From: Candidatus Altimarinota bacterium | Lineage (GTDB): Bacteria > Patescibacteriota > Gracilibacteria > UBA4473 | Direction: 5' to 3' | DNA: 33,504 nt | Assembly: GCA_021735575.1 (NCBI GenBank) | Contig: JAIPGU010000004.1 | Span: forward strand, 1 to 33,504 | Shown: one piece after another, positions 23,217-31,309 of the stretch | Numbering within the stretch: position 1 is the stretch's first letter | Layout: each line of letters opens with the position of its first letter | Made by a program: the position numbers and the translations under genes | Notes under the pieces: generated by a model | What the model was told of the DNA's origin: nothing | The model's input: the letters and a program-made list of their open reading frames with translations, nothing else | Database searches by the model: none

Positions 23217-23951
23217 ATGCTCATGACCCACATCGTCGCTGGTTACCCCGACATAGAGACATCCGAAGAACTCGTTCAGATGATGGCGGACACCGGAGTC
23301 ACCTATATCGAAATCCAAATCCCATTTTCTGATCCCATTGCCGATGGTCCGACCATTATGCAGGCAAATCAAACTTCGCTCCGTAATGGAACGACAACCA
23401 AAGATTGTTTTCAGCTCATGTCGCGACTCACGAAAAAAATAAAAACCCCCCTGCTCTTTATGACGTATTTCAACATCGTGCACGCACAGGGTGTGGAGAA
23501 TTTTTGTTGTCGCGTGCATGAAGCTGGCGCATGGGGACTCATCGTGCCCGATATTCCCTTTGATGAAGAAGCCGAAGAACATTTTCTCCGCAACTGCAAA
23601 AAATACAATTTGCATGCCATTCAGGTTATCTCCCCTCTCACAACAGATGAACGACTCAAAAAAATTGCAAAAGTCGCGAGTGGATTTGTGTACTGCGTGA
23701 GTCGACTGGGAACCACTGGAGAACGGAAAGCACTCGATCCCGCGCTGGGATCCTATCTCACGCGTGTGAGAAAATATATCAAACTCCCTCTCGCCCTCGG
23801 GTTTGGAATTTCGAGTCGTGCGCATGTCGAGGCCGCACTTACTCATGCCGACATCGCTGTTATGGGATCAAAAGTTATCAATCTCATGAACGAGACCTCG
23901 AAGGGAAAACAAATAGAAACCGTACAGAAATTTTTAAAAACTATCCTCTAA
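23217..23951 (+). CDS. trpA: Tryptophan synthase alpha chain
   Basis: A TIM-barrel lyase that releases indole from indole-3-glycerol phosphate. Catalytic Glu32 (IEIQIPFSDP) and Asp43 (IADGPT) align with E. coli Glu49 and Asp60, and GFGISS near the C-terminus is the phosphate loop. At 244 aa it is about 17 residues short at the N-terminus: it starts directly at the first beta strand (MLMTHIVAGYPD) and lacks the usual leading helix. No in-frame start was seen further upstream that would restore it, as the upstream DNA is repeat. The stop is separated from trpF by one base, so the two are coupled. Confidence 0.94.
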   Translation: MLMTHIVAGYPDIETSEELVQMMADTGVTYIEIQIPFSDPIADGPTIMQANQTSLRNGTTTKDCFQLMSRLTKKIKTPLLFMTYFNIVHAQGVENFCCRVHEAGAWGLIVPDIPFDEEAEEHFLRNCKKYNLHAIQVISPLTTDERLKKIAKVASGFVYCVSRLGTTGERKALDPALGSYLTRVRKYIKLPLALGFGISSRAHVEAALTHADIAVMGSKVINLMNETSKGKQIETVQKFLKTIL

Positions 23952-23952
23952 G

Positions 23953-24576
23953 ATGAAGTTAAAGTTGTGTGGCGTCAGAACCCCTGAAATGGCAAAAGCC
24001 TCTCACGATCTAAAAATTGATTTTGTCGGATTTAACTTCGTAGACCAGTCCCGCCGGCGGATTTACGAAGATGAGTTCGAAAGTATTGCCAATCTCACGT
24101 CTGGAGTGAGAGTCGGTGTGTTTCAAAATGCTTCATTGCAAGCAATTGAAAACATACTGGCAATGTGCGAGTTAGACATTCTCCAACTGCACGGGAATGA
24201 ACCCCCACAACTACTTCAGCATTTCGCTTCACGATACGAAATATGGAAAGCGTTTTCCCTGAGCGATAATTTTTCTCTCGCACAACTGAAAAAATACAGC
24301 ACTGCATCCGCTTTTTTGTTTGACGGACCAATGCCAGGGAAAGGAGAAAAAACATCTCAAAATATACTTGGGAAAGTGGTACAACAAGCACAAAAAATGA
24401 AAAAACCTTTCGGCATCGCGGGAGGTATCACTCCAGAAAATATAGTCTCCTTCAAAAAAAATTTCCCCCATGCCTTCTTTCTTGACACTGCTTCGGGTGT
24501 GGAAAAAAATGGCGTATTTTCTCGTGAAAAATTAGAGAAATTAGTGCAGGAAAGCCTGATAAATTCTTCGCAATAA
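23953..24576 (+). CDS. trpF: Phosphoribosylanthranilate isomerase
   Basis: Isomerises PRA to CdRP. It is a 207-aa TIM barrel with catalytic Cys6 (KLCGVRTPE) and Asp124 (FLFDGPMPGKG), and phosphate-binding GIAGGI and TASGVE. It follows trpA after a single base (TAAGATG). Its last codons (VQESLINSSQ) lie inside the left arm of a repeat element that starts at 24544, so the element appears to have set the present stop. It is the last gene of the trp operon. Confidence 0.95.
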   Translation: MKLKLCGVRTPEMAKASHDLKIDFVGFNFVDQSRRRIYEDEFESIANLTSGVRVGVFQNASLQAIENILAMCELDILQLHGNEPPQLLQHFASRYEIWKAFSLSDNFSLAQLKKYSTASAFLFDGPMPGKGEKTSQNILGKVVQQAQKMKKPFGIAGGITPENIVSFKKNFPHAFFLDTASGVEKNGVFSREKLEKLVQESLINSSQ

Positions 24577-24738
24577 AAAAATTCTCGGATTTTTGAGAGA
24601 ATTTTTCCAAACAAATTTTTTCTTTTAGCGAGCTAAGAGAAACAAATTTTGAAGGAAAAGTCTCCGAAAAGATGAATTTTTTGCGAAGCATTAAAACGCA
24701 TTTTTTGTTTTTTTGTAATTTATCAGGGTTTCCTGCAC
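24544..24738. mobile_element. Second repeat-element family, copy 1 (195 bp)
   Basis: Terminal inverted repeats GTGCAGGAAAGCCTGATAAA (from 24544) and TTATCAGGGTTTCCTGCAC (to 24738), 22 bp with one mismatch. The left part (CTTCGCAAtAAAAAAATTCtCGGATTTTTGAGAGA) is nearly the same as the 83-bp copy at 30026-30108; this copy has about 110 extra bases in the middle. It overlaps the end of trpF and supplies the likely terminator. Confidence 0.65.
24577..24606 (+). terminator. Likely trp operon terminator
   Basis: AAAAATTCTC (24577-24586), 10-nt loop, GAGAATTTTT (24597-24606), then CC. It lies immediately after the trpF stop and is part of the repeat element. Confidence 0.6.
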
Positions 24739-24749
24739 AATCTCCGTGC

Positions 24750-25574
24750 ATGAAACAAATTATAAAATGGGTTCTTACGCTTCTTGTTATTTTTGTCCTT
24801 TGGATAGGCGCGCTCTATTTCTTTCAAGAACGATTTCTCTTCTTTCCTTCTTCGGAAATAGCCGATCAACCAGTCAAGAGTTCGCTCTCTTGGGATGAAG
24901 TCAGTTGGCAAACGACAGACGGAAACACACTCCACGGACGATGGATGGAGACAAAGGGCGCAGATGGCACCGTGCTTTATTTTCATGGCAATGCCGGTAA
25001 TATTTCACACCTCAACGGACAGCTTTATATATTCCAAGTACTCAACAAAAATGCCCTGATTTTTGACTACCGAGGCTTTGGAGAAAGCGATGGAATCATT
25101 CAGAAAGAACAAGATTTGTACGAAGACAGTTTGTCGGCACTCACATTTCTCACGGAAGAAAAAAATATTTCGCCCTCCGACATCATACTGTGGGGACAGT
25201 CTCTCGGAAGCGCATTTGCCGTAGAATTAGCACAAAAAGAACCATTTGCGGCAGTTGTACTTGATTTTCCATTCCTTTCCCTCCCTCTCGTTTCTCAAAT
25301 ACACTACCCATTTTTGCCAGTGCAATGGCTCCTAAAATACAAATTCAACAACAGAGAAAAAATTAAAAATATTCAATCTCCCTTGCTTATTTTTTATTCC
25401 AATAACGATGAGGTCGTTCCGGCAACCCAATCGGAAACGCTTTTTCAGCAAGCAAAAGAACCAAAAAAAATCGTCGAACTCGCCGGAAGCCATAACAGGG
25501 CTATCTCTGAATCCATCGAAATCTACCTTCGCGAGGCAAGAGATTTTTTACAAAACACATCCTTCCATGAATAA
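24750..25574 (+). CDS. Membrane-anchored alpha/beta hydrolase
   Basis: A 274-aa serine hydrolase of the alpha/beta fold, similar to the BEM46/ABHD13 group. An N-terminal signal-anchor (IIKWVLTLLVIFVLWIGALY, residues 4-23) suggests a catalytic domain on the outer face. The oxyanion YFHGNAGN, the nucleophile elbow GQSLGS, an Asp in SNNDEVVP and a His in GSHNRA give a full catalytic set. The substrate is unknown. The start is put at 24750; an in-frame ATG at 24672 lies within the repeat element. The end overlaps the following lipoprotein gene by 8 nt, so the two probably form one unit. Confidence 0.85.
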   Translation: MKQIIKWVLTLLVIFVLWIGALYFFQERFLFFPSSEIADQPVKSSLSWDEVSWQTTDGNTLHGRWMETKGADGTVLYFHGNAGNISHLNGQLYIFQVLNKNALIFDYRGFGESDGIIQKEQDLYEDSLSALTFLTEEKNISPSDIILWGQSLGSAFAVELAQKEPFAAVVLDFPFLSLPLVSQIHYPFLPVQWLLKYKFNNREKIKNIQSPLLIFYSNNDEVVPATQSETLFQQAKEPKKIVELAGSHNRAISESIEIYLREARDFLQNTSFHE

Positions 25575-26301
25575 ACTTCGTTCTGTTCTCATCCTCCTCC
25601 TCGTTCCATTTTTCACCGGATGCGACTCAGAAGTATGGGAAACATTTTTGCGCCAAGCGCAAAATGCTCCTGCGCAAGTGGCTTTGGACACTATTTCAAA
25701 ACTTGTTACGGCGGAATCGGTTTTCCGAGGCGGAAATAATCGGTACGCATACGATGCGGAAGTGTTAAATACGTTATTTGTTCGAAATGAATATGAAATA
25801 CTCGTCGAAGATCATGAATTTTTCTATTGCTACGATAGCGCAGAAAAAGAAATGCTCGGAGAGCTTATTGCCGGTAATTTCATCGTGCTCGCGGTCGATC
25901 CCTATGGAAATGTCCTCGGAAAAGGAAGCAGTATTTTTACAGAACGATTGCCATTGCTCAATGACCTCCCCGCTTTTCAAAAAAAATCTCTTGGATTTTC
26001 CACCGTATTGGAAATTTCCGAAGGAGATTGTTTTCAAATTCTTCCACATTTTGGACGTGAAACATCCGTTGAAGAACATCAGCTCTCTCTGGAAGAAGTG
26101 CAAAATCTTATGAAAGAATTGCACAATCTCTCCGAACAAGAACGAGAAGCGTTACACCGGAAAGTAAATGATTTTATCGATCTCCTGCAGCCCACACAGA
26201 AAGTGCCACGATGGCAAAAATCGCAACCAATAACGCCCCCAGTTTTTCGACTCCGACTAAGAAAAGCCCCACCATCCCCAAAACCGCAGACAGCCCAATA
26301 A
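25567..26301 (+). CDS. Putative lipoprotein of unknown function
   Basis: A 244-aa protein with a lipoprotein signal: MNKLRSVLILLLVPFFTGC, with Cys19 as the lipidation residue. The mature part has a globular section (about 20-175), a Glu/Leu-rich helix (about 175-205, EEVQNLMKELHNLSEQERE) and a basic Pro-rich tail. No family was recognised. The start is at ATG 25567; the frame is open further upstream but that would bury the signal. It starts inside the hydrolase gene, so it is likely co-translated. Its last 128 bp overlap the opposite-strand TagO-like gene, and the Pro/Arg tail there has unusual composition, so the true end may be earlier in evolution or the tail gained by stop loss. Confidence 0.75.
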   Translation: MNKLRSVLILLLVPFFTGCDSEVWETFLRQAQNAPAQVALDTISKLVTAESVFRGGNNRYAYDAEVLNTLFVRNEYEILVEDHEFFYCYDSAEKEMLGELIAGNFIVLAVDPYGNVLGKGSSIFTERLPLLNDLPAFQKKSLGFSTVLEISEGDCFQILPHFGRETSVEEHQLSLEEVQNLMKELHNLSEQEREALHRKVNDFIDLLQPTQKVPRWQKSQPITPPVFRLRLRKAPPSPKPQTAQ

Positions 26302-27172
26302 GCATCAGAGCTGCTTTCCTTTCTCCAATTTTGCGAGCCAAATTATGGTGCAGGTGCTTTGTGTCACCTGAGAGAGGGGATTTTTTTTCAAAAAATATCC
26401 GACGCACTATCACAAAAAATACATCCAGAATTGGAAGCCCAAGCACTAATAAAGTGGTTGCGATTTTTGTTCCCGCAAAAATTGAAAGTACCGCCAGCAA
26501 AAATCCGAGTACTTGCGAACCCGTATCTCCCAGAAGAATTTTTCCCCTCAAGAAAAATAAAAAACCCCCCAAGCAGACTCCGGCAAAGAAAAAATTGGCA
26601 GACAAGAATATCGGTAATCCAGATTCCCAGGCAACTTCCGGACGGATAAGTCCAAAAACTCCCAACGTGAGAAATCCAATTCCCGATACCCCCGTACTGA
26701 GACCTTTAATTCCGTCAAACCAGTTCAACGCATTTTGGATAATCACAATCCATGACACCGTTAATATGAAAGATAAAAGAGGAATCTCAGCCAAATTTAT
26801 ACTGCTTCCGGAAGCAAATGGATTCCCGACAAATCCTATACGAATACCATTCGCAAATACAAATGCCGCCAATCCGGCATGCATTGCTCCCCTTAACGAG
26901 GGAGCGATCGGGCTCCTATCATCCCAAACACTGACACCTCCCAACAAAAAAAGCGCCACCGACAAAAACCATAATTCTGGGAAAAAAAGGAAAAAAATAA
27001 CGGCTAAAAGCCAGTGAATTATGCCCCCCGGATATGGAATACGAGCACGTTTTAAGCCATATCTTTGTGGAAAATCAAGCAATCCGATACGAGGGAAAAA
27101 AGAACATGCCGTCCTCACGAGCAATGCAGAAAGGATGAGTCCCACGACAAGAAATAATAATTCATTATTCAT
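26174..27172 (-). CDS. WecA/TagO-type undecaprenyl-phosphate sugar-1-phosphate transferase
   Basis: A 332-aa polytopic membrane enzyme of the glycosyltransferase 4 / MraY-WecA-TagO family. By family it loads a UDP-sugar (often GlcNAc-1-P) onto undecaprenyl phosphate, the first step in making wall polymers or surface glycans. Motifs in order: GGVSVWDDRSP (about 80-90), NALNWFDGIKGLSTG (about 145-160), GDTGSQVLGF (about 215-225) and HLHH (about 271-274). The N-terminal PQRYGLKRARIPYPGG is typical. It lacks the usual DD-rich loop spacing of MraY, and no mur genes are nearby, so TagO/WecA is preferred over MraY. It is convergent with and overlaps the lipoprotein gene. Confidence 0.88.
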   Translation of the reverse strand: MNNELLFLVVGLILSALLVRTACSFFPRIGLLDFPQRYGLKRARIPYPGGIIHWLLAVIFFLFFPELWFLSVALFLLGGVSVWDDRSPIAPSLRGAMHAGLAAFVFANGIRIGFVGNPFASGSSINLAEIPLLSFILTVSWIVIIQNALNWFDGIKGLSTGVSGIGFLTLGVFGLIRPEVAWESGLPIFLSANFFFAGVCLGGFLFFLRGKILLGDTGSQVLGFLLAVLSIFAGTKIATTLLVLGLPILDVFFVIVRRIFFEKKSPLSGDTKHLHHNLARKIGERKAALMLIGLSAVLGMVGLFLVGVEKLGALLVAIFAIVALSVWAAGDR

Positions 27173-27304
27173 TTCATTCTCATACTACATGGTAAGGAAA
27201 CACTGGAAAACTACACTTTTCTAAATTTTTTAGAAAGAAAAGAAGAATTTTTTTAACGGATGACTTTTCCAATATTTCCTTAAATTTTCGTTAAATTCAC
27301 CCTC

Positions 27305-27333
27305 TTGATTCAAATAATACTCTCGCCAATGAT
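27305..27333 (+). promoter_or_regulatory. Promoter of comM
   Basis: TTGATT (27305-27310), 17-nt spacer, AATGAT (27328-27333). The predicted start falls on the ATG at 27340, so the mRNA would be leaderless. Confidence 0.5.
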
Positions 27334-27339
27334 AGCTCC

Positions 27340-28866
27340 ATGCTCGCAAAATTAAAAAGCCTCACGCTCCTAGGTCTCCACGGAGAAGAGGTTGAAATAG
27401 AGGTAGATCTGCATCGCGGACTCCCCAAGTTTTCCATCGTCGGACTCGCTGATACCGCTATCCAAGAAGCCCGAGAGCGAATACGAAGCGCCATTAAAAA
27501 CTCCGGTTTTGATTTTCCACGAGGAGTAGTTGTGATCAATCTCGCTCCCGCCGATCTCAAAAAATACGGACCGCGATTCGATCTCGCGATGGCACTGGGA
27601 ATTTTACATGCCACCGGACAAATTCGATTGCCGGACAATTGGGATGAAAAGGTCTTTGTCGGAGAATTGGGATTTTCAGGAGAATTGCGCTCTGTTCCTG
27701 GCATTCTCCCTACTACTGCCAGCGCCACCGACCGCGGATTTATAGAAATATACGTTCCCGAAGAAAATTCGCGCGAGGCTGGAATTATTCAGGATATACA
27801 AGTTTTTGGCGTCCGAACACTCCGGCAACTCTGCGACCATATTACGAATACTAAAAAAATATCTCCTACCTGTCATCAGGAGTTAAATCCCAAGGAGTTT
27901 CCCGAAGACCACGAACACAACTTTTCGCACGTCAGAGGACAAGAACACGCCAAGCGCGCCCTCGAAATCGCCGCCGCCGGCGGACACAATATGCTCATGA
28001 CCGGACCTCCGGGATCTGGAAAAACAATGCTTGCCAAAGCCTTCGCAACAATTTTGCCTCAGCTCACACTTCATGAAGCCTTAGAAATTACCAAAGTGCA
28101 TTCCATTGCGGGACTGGTTTCAGATAGTAATCCTGTCGTGACCCAACGCCCGTTTCGGATGGTGCACCATACCGCGTCAGCGGTCGCGATTGTGGGAGGC
28201 GGAAATCCTCCACGTCCGGGAGAAATTTCGCTCGCCCATCGGGGGGTACTATTTCTCGATGAATTCGCTGAATTTCCGCAAAAAACACTCGAAGTGCTCC
28301 GCCAACCGCTCGAAGACGGAGTAATCACCGTTTCTCGCGCCAGTGGGAGTTATATTTTCCCTGCGAAAATGATGCTTGTTGCCGCTATGAATCCCTGTCC
28401 ATGTGGATTTCATGGAGACGAACAAAAAGAGTGTTTGTGTACACCGTACAAAATCCAACAATATCAAAATAAAGTTTCCGGACCATTACTTGATCGTATT
28501 GATCTCCATACAGAAGTCGCTCGTATCCCTTTTGAGAAACTCTCTGGAGAAACGCTGGAAGAATCGTCTCGCGACGTTCGCACACGCGTGCAAAAAGCAC
28601 GCAAAAGACAGCTCGAACGATTTTTAGCTGACAACATCACGTCCAATAGCGAAATGACGTCTCCGTTGGTGAAAAAGTATTGTCCTTTGAATGATGAATC
28701 GCAAAGCATTCTTCGCACCGCAGTCCAACAAATGAATTTGAGCGGGCGAGCATTTTACCGAATTTTAAAACTTGCCCGCACCATTGCTGACCTCGCCGAA
28801 AGTGACCGGATAGAATTGCCGCATGTCGCCGAAGCCATCCAGTATCGGGAGAGGAAGGAGAATTAA
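27340..28866 (+). CDS. comM: ComM/YifB-family AAA+ ATPase (Mg-chelatase-like)
   Basis: A 508-aa AAA+ protein of the ComM/YifB family. ComM is a helicase that helps integrate incoming DNA during natural transformation by branch migration. The N-terminal domain (about 1-170) has the typical GLPKFSIVGLADTAIQEARE. Walker A is GPPGSGKT at 222-229, the Walker B region is GVLFLDEFAEF, followed by AAMNPCPCGF and a Cys-rich loop (CPCGFHGDEQKECLC), then a C-terminal helical domain (MNLSGRAFYRILKLARTIAD). It is full length. Its presence is consistent with DNA uptake in this lineage. Confidence 0.93.
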   Translation: MLAKLKSLTLLGLHGEEVEIEVDLHRGLPKFSIVGLADTAIQEARERIRSAIKNSGFDFPRGVVVINLAPADLKKYGPRFDLAMALGILHATGQIRLPDNWDEKVFVGELGFSGELRSVPGILPTTASATDRGFIEIYVPEENSREAGIIQDIQVFGVRTLRQLCDHITNTKKISPTCHQELNPKEFPEDHEHNFSHVRGQEHAKRALEIAAAGGHNMLMTGPPGSGKTMLAKAFATILPQLTLHEALEITKVHSIAGLVSDSNPVVTQRPFRMVHHTASAVAIVGGGNPPRPGEISLAHRGVLFLDEFAEFPQKTLEVLRQPLEDGVITVSRASGSYIFPAKMMLVAAMNPCPCGFHGDEQKECLCTPYKIQQYQNKVSGPLLDRIDLHTEVARIPFEKLSGETLEESSRDVRTRVQKARKRQLERFLADNITSNSEMTSPLVKKYCPLNDESQSILRTAVQQMNLSGRAFYRILKLARTIADLAESDRIELPHVAEAIQYRERKEN

Positions 28867-28895
28867 GAATTAAAATATTTTCAGAATCACATATA

Positions 28896-28960
28896 GCTGG
28901 TTCAAAACGATATGACAGCCTCCTCAGACCTCTAACAAGGGGTTTAAACCCCTTGTTAGA
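28896..28960. repeat. Element end plus 30-bp perfect palindrome after comM
   Basis: TATAGCTGGTTCAAAACGAT (from 28894, TA flank then 28896) closely resembles the IS630-like left end at 33370. It is followed by a perfect 30-bp palindrome at 28931-28960 (TCTAACAAGGGGTTT and complement). A clear matching right end was not found, so this may be a decayed copy. Confidence 0.5.
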
Positions 28961-29005
28961 AAATCATATTGATTCGTACGTAATACGAAATACCTAATAC
29001 TTTTT

Positions 29006-29024
29006 TGTATACTCCCAGTATACA
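29006..29024. repeat. TGTATAC-N5-GTATACA dyad, copy 4
   Basis: TGTATACTCCCAGTATACA, identical to copy 1. It lies between the convergent ends of comM and trxB. Confidence 0.75.
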
Positions 29025-29044
29025 CTTTTATTCATTCATAATTC

Positions 29045-29980
29045 TTAATCCTTCAGCGATTCTAGATATTTCTCTGTGTCCAACGCCGCCATACATCCGT
29101 ATCCGGCGGCAGTAACCGCCTGACGATACCGCCAATCAGCACAGTCTCCAGCAATAAAAACAGATGGAACGCGGGATTTGGTATTATCGGTTACTTCCAA
29201 ATATCTGTTTTCATGTAAATCTAACTGTCCTTCGAAAATTCCCGTATTGGGATTGTGTCCAATCGCCATAAACAGTCCGTCAATTTTCAATTCTGACGTT
29301 TCATTGGTTTCCGAATCCGTCAGTTCCACTGACTGCAACTTCTCCTCTCCTCGCAAATCTGTGACATTTTTATTAAAAATCATTTCGATTTTTTCGTGTT
29401 CAAAGACACGTTTTTGCATCGGTTTTGAGGCGCGCATTTTTTCCTTTGGTCCGCGATAAATTTGATACACCTTGCTCGCAAATCGCGTGAGGAAATGCGC
29501 TTCTTCGCACGCCGAATCCCCTCCTCCGACCACCGCCACAACTTTGTCGCGATAAAATGCCCCATCACACGTCGCGCAGGCTGTATATCCTTTCCCCCAA
29601 TATTTCTCTTCCCCTTTGCCAAGCTTGAGCCACCTGGCCGAAGCTCCCGTGGCAATAATTACCGCTTCCGCCCTGTACTCCTCGTCTCCCGACCAAAGCT
29701 TCAGATTCTTTGCATCGGAGAAATCAACTTTCTCAATTTTTTTAAATTCCGTACGCGCTCCAAATCGCTTTGCTTGCTCACGCATTTGATTCATCAGTTG
29801 TGGCCCCATAAGCCCTTCTTGGGCTCCTGGCCAATTTTCAATTTCTGTGGTTCCCATAAGCTGTCCTCCTGGAGTTTCTCCTTCAAAAACAAGTGGCTTG
29901 AGATCCGCGCGCGCGGAATACACTGCCGCCGTAAGTCCCGCCGGTCCCGAGCCGATGATAATCAACTTCTCTTTCTGCAT
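29045..29980 (-). CDS. trxB: Thioredoxin reductase
   Basis: An FAD/NADPH flavoenzyme that reduces thioredoxin. It has 311 aa: FAD loop GSGPAGLTAAVYSARADL at 10-27, redox pair Cys135-Ala-Thr-Cys138 (ACATCDGAFY), NADPH loop GGGDSACEEA, and C-terminal FAD motif FIAGDCAD. All are typical of low-molecular-weight TrxR. No thioredoxin gene is adjacent. Upstream is an extended -10 (TGCTATAGT) ending 8 nt before the ATG, so the transcript is probably leaderless. Confidence 0.95.
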   Translation of the reverse strand: MQKEKLIIIGSGPAGLTAAVYSARADLKPLVFEGETPGGQLMGTTEIENWPGAQEGLMGPQLMNQMREQAKRFGARTEFKKIEKVDFSDAKNLKLWSGDEEYRAEAVIIATGASARWLKLGKGEEKYWGKGYTACATCDGAFYRDKVVAVVGGGDSACEEAHFLTRFASKVYQIYRGPKEKMRASKPMQKRVFEHEKIEMIFNKNVTDLRGEEKLQSVELTDSETNETSELKIDGLFMAIGHNPNTGIFEGQLDLHENRYLEVTDNTKSRVPSVFIAGDCADWRYRQAVTAAGYGCMAALDTEKYLESLKD

Positions 29981-29988
29981 TTGTCGGC

Positions 29989-29997
29989 ACTATAGCA
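29989..29997 (-). promoter_or_regulatory. Extended -10 promoter of trxB
   Basis: TGC-TATAGT on the minus strand; the -35 is weak. The predicted start near 29982 is 1-2 nt before the ATG at 29980. Confidence 0.6.
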
Positions 29998-30025
29998 TGA
30001 AATAAGCATCTGAAAAACATATTTA

Positions 30026-30108
30026 AAGGAACCCTGATACATTCTTCGCAACAAAAAAATTCCCGGATTTTTGAGAGATTTTTTTTTGTAATGTATCAAG
30101 GTTTCCTT
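30026..30108. mobile_element. Second repeat-element family, copy 2 (83 bp)
   Basis: Ends AAGGAACCCTGATACATT (30026-30043) and AATGTATCAAGGTTTCCTT (30090-30108) are inverted repeats with one mismatch and one indel. The interior CTTCGCAAcAAAAAAATTCcCGGATTTTTGAGAGA is shared with 24544-24738. A lone end, ATATTTATCAGGCTTTCC, is at 31219-31236, so mscS lies between two copies of the end sequence. Confidence 0.65.
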
Positions 30109-30118
30109 ATATCTGCTT

Positions 30119-30146
30119 TTGACATCCGAAACGAGTGCCATACAAT
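30119..30146 (+). promoter_or_regulatory. Promoter of mscS
   Basis: Perfect TTGACA (30119-30124), 16-nt spacer, TACAAT (30141-30146). The predicted start at 30153 is 1 nt before the ATG at 30154, fixing that start codon and implying a leaderless mRNA. Confidence 0.8.
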
Positions 30147-30153
30147 TGGATCA

Positions 30154-31206
30154 ATGAATATAGAAGAAATACTAAACACACAACTATGGGGAAATTCCCT
30201 CGAAAGTATTCTCATTGTCGCTGGTATATTTGTAGTAGTGCTAATAGGGTTACATCTGTTCCGAGGTTTTGTTCTCAAACGTTTGGAAAAACTGGCGAAA
30301 CGCACTCAAACGGATATAGACGATCGAATTCTGCGTATTTTAGAAAATATTTCCGGCATTTTTTATTGGTTTTTAGCTTTTTATTTAACCGTAAAAATGC
30401 TCCGCACAGGAGGTGAATTAGACACTGTCCTGAACAAGATATTTGTCGTATTAGTTGTCTGGGAAGTGATAAAAATCACACAAAGCATTGTTAATTACGG
30501 ACTCGACAAAACAACCAGACGTGATGTCACTATGCTTAACGGTATTCGCATAGTGGTAAAAATCGCGCTTTGGGCAACGGGGCTCCTCCTCATTCTTTCC
30601 AATTGGGGGATTAATATATCGACTCTTGTTGCCTCTTTGGGAATCGGAGGAATTGCCATCGCACTTGCCGCTCAAAACATACTGGGAGACCTGTTCTCCT
30701 CATTTTCTATTTACTTCGACAAACCCTTCCGAATCGGAGACTACATTGTCATCGCTGGCGGATCCGGATCGGCTGATGGAGTTGTGAAGCGAATTGGGCT
30801 CAAAACCACACGCATAGAAACATTGCAAGGAGATGAACTCGTAGTCCCAAACAAAGCATTAACCGAAGCGCAAATTCACAACTACAAAAAAATGAAACGC
30901 CGAAGAGTAGACTTTACATTTGGTGTGGTGTACGGAACTTCTCCCGAAAAGTTAAAAAAAATTCCAAGCATCGTGACGCAAATTATTCAAAAGCAAGAAC
31001 TATCCGAACCATTCCGTACTCATTTTCGAGAATTCGGCGATTTCAGCCTCAATTTCTCCGTTGTGTATTACATGATCACGAGTGATTATGATGACTACCT
31101 CAATACTCAGCACGACATAAACTTAAAAATAAAAGAAGCGTTTGAGAAAGAAAAAATTGAAATGGCATTCCCAACCCAAACTCTGTACGTCAAAAAAGAC
31201 GCATAA
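30154..31206 (+). CDS. MscS-family small-conductance mechanosensitive channel
   Basis: A 350-aa membrane channel that opens under membrane tension to release solutes. Hydrophobic helices are seen at about 17-38, 68-88, 97-112 and 137-157, then the pore-lining helix with the Gly/Ala pattern (LGIGGIAIALAAQNILGDL, about 171-189), followed by the beta domain (RIGDYIVIAGG, VVPNKALTE) and a C-terminal alpha/beta domain. It is larger than E. coli MscS (286 aa) because of extra N-terminal helices. The start is ATG 30154, set by the promoter; the frame is open further upstream into a repeat. Confidence 0.92.
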   Translation: MNIEEILNTQLWGNSLESILIVAGIFVVVLIGLHLFRGFVLKRLEKLAKRTQTDIDDRILRILENISGIFYWFLAFYLTVKMLRTGGELDTVLNKIFVVLVVWEVIKITQSIVNYGLDKTTRRDVTMLNGIRIVVKIALWATGLLLILSNWGINISTLVASLGIGGIAIALAAQNILGDLFSSFSIYFDKPFRIGDYIVIAGGSGSADGVVKRIGLKTTRIETLQGDELVVPNKALTEAQIHNYKKMKRRRVDFTFGVVYGTSPEKLKKIPSIVTQIIQKQELSEPFRTHFREFGDFSLNFSVVYYMITSDYDDYLNTQHDINLKIKEAFEKEKIEMAFPTQTLYVKKDA

Positions 31207-31247
31207 ACGAAATCCGAAATATTTATCAGGCTTTCCCTAAAAAAAGT

Positions 31248-31275
31248 TTGACAATTCTCTCTCCAAATCTAAACT
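31248..31275 (+). promoter_or_regulatory. Promoter of tuf
   Basis: TTGACA (31248-31253), 16-nt spacer, TAAACT (31270-31275). The predicted start is near 31282, with a T-rich leader of about 28 nt and no Shine-Dalgarno sequence. Confidence 0.65.
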
Positions 31276-31309
31276 GTGCGCGTCTTTTTGTTTTTTTAAC
31301 CCACAAAAA

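Noticed and set aside
26211-27017. 268-aa plus-strand frame inside the TagO-like gene
   Set aside because: The antisense frame is Pro/Lys/Asn-rich without motifs, whereas the minus strand shows all family motifs.
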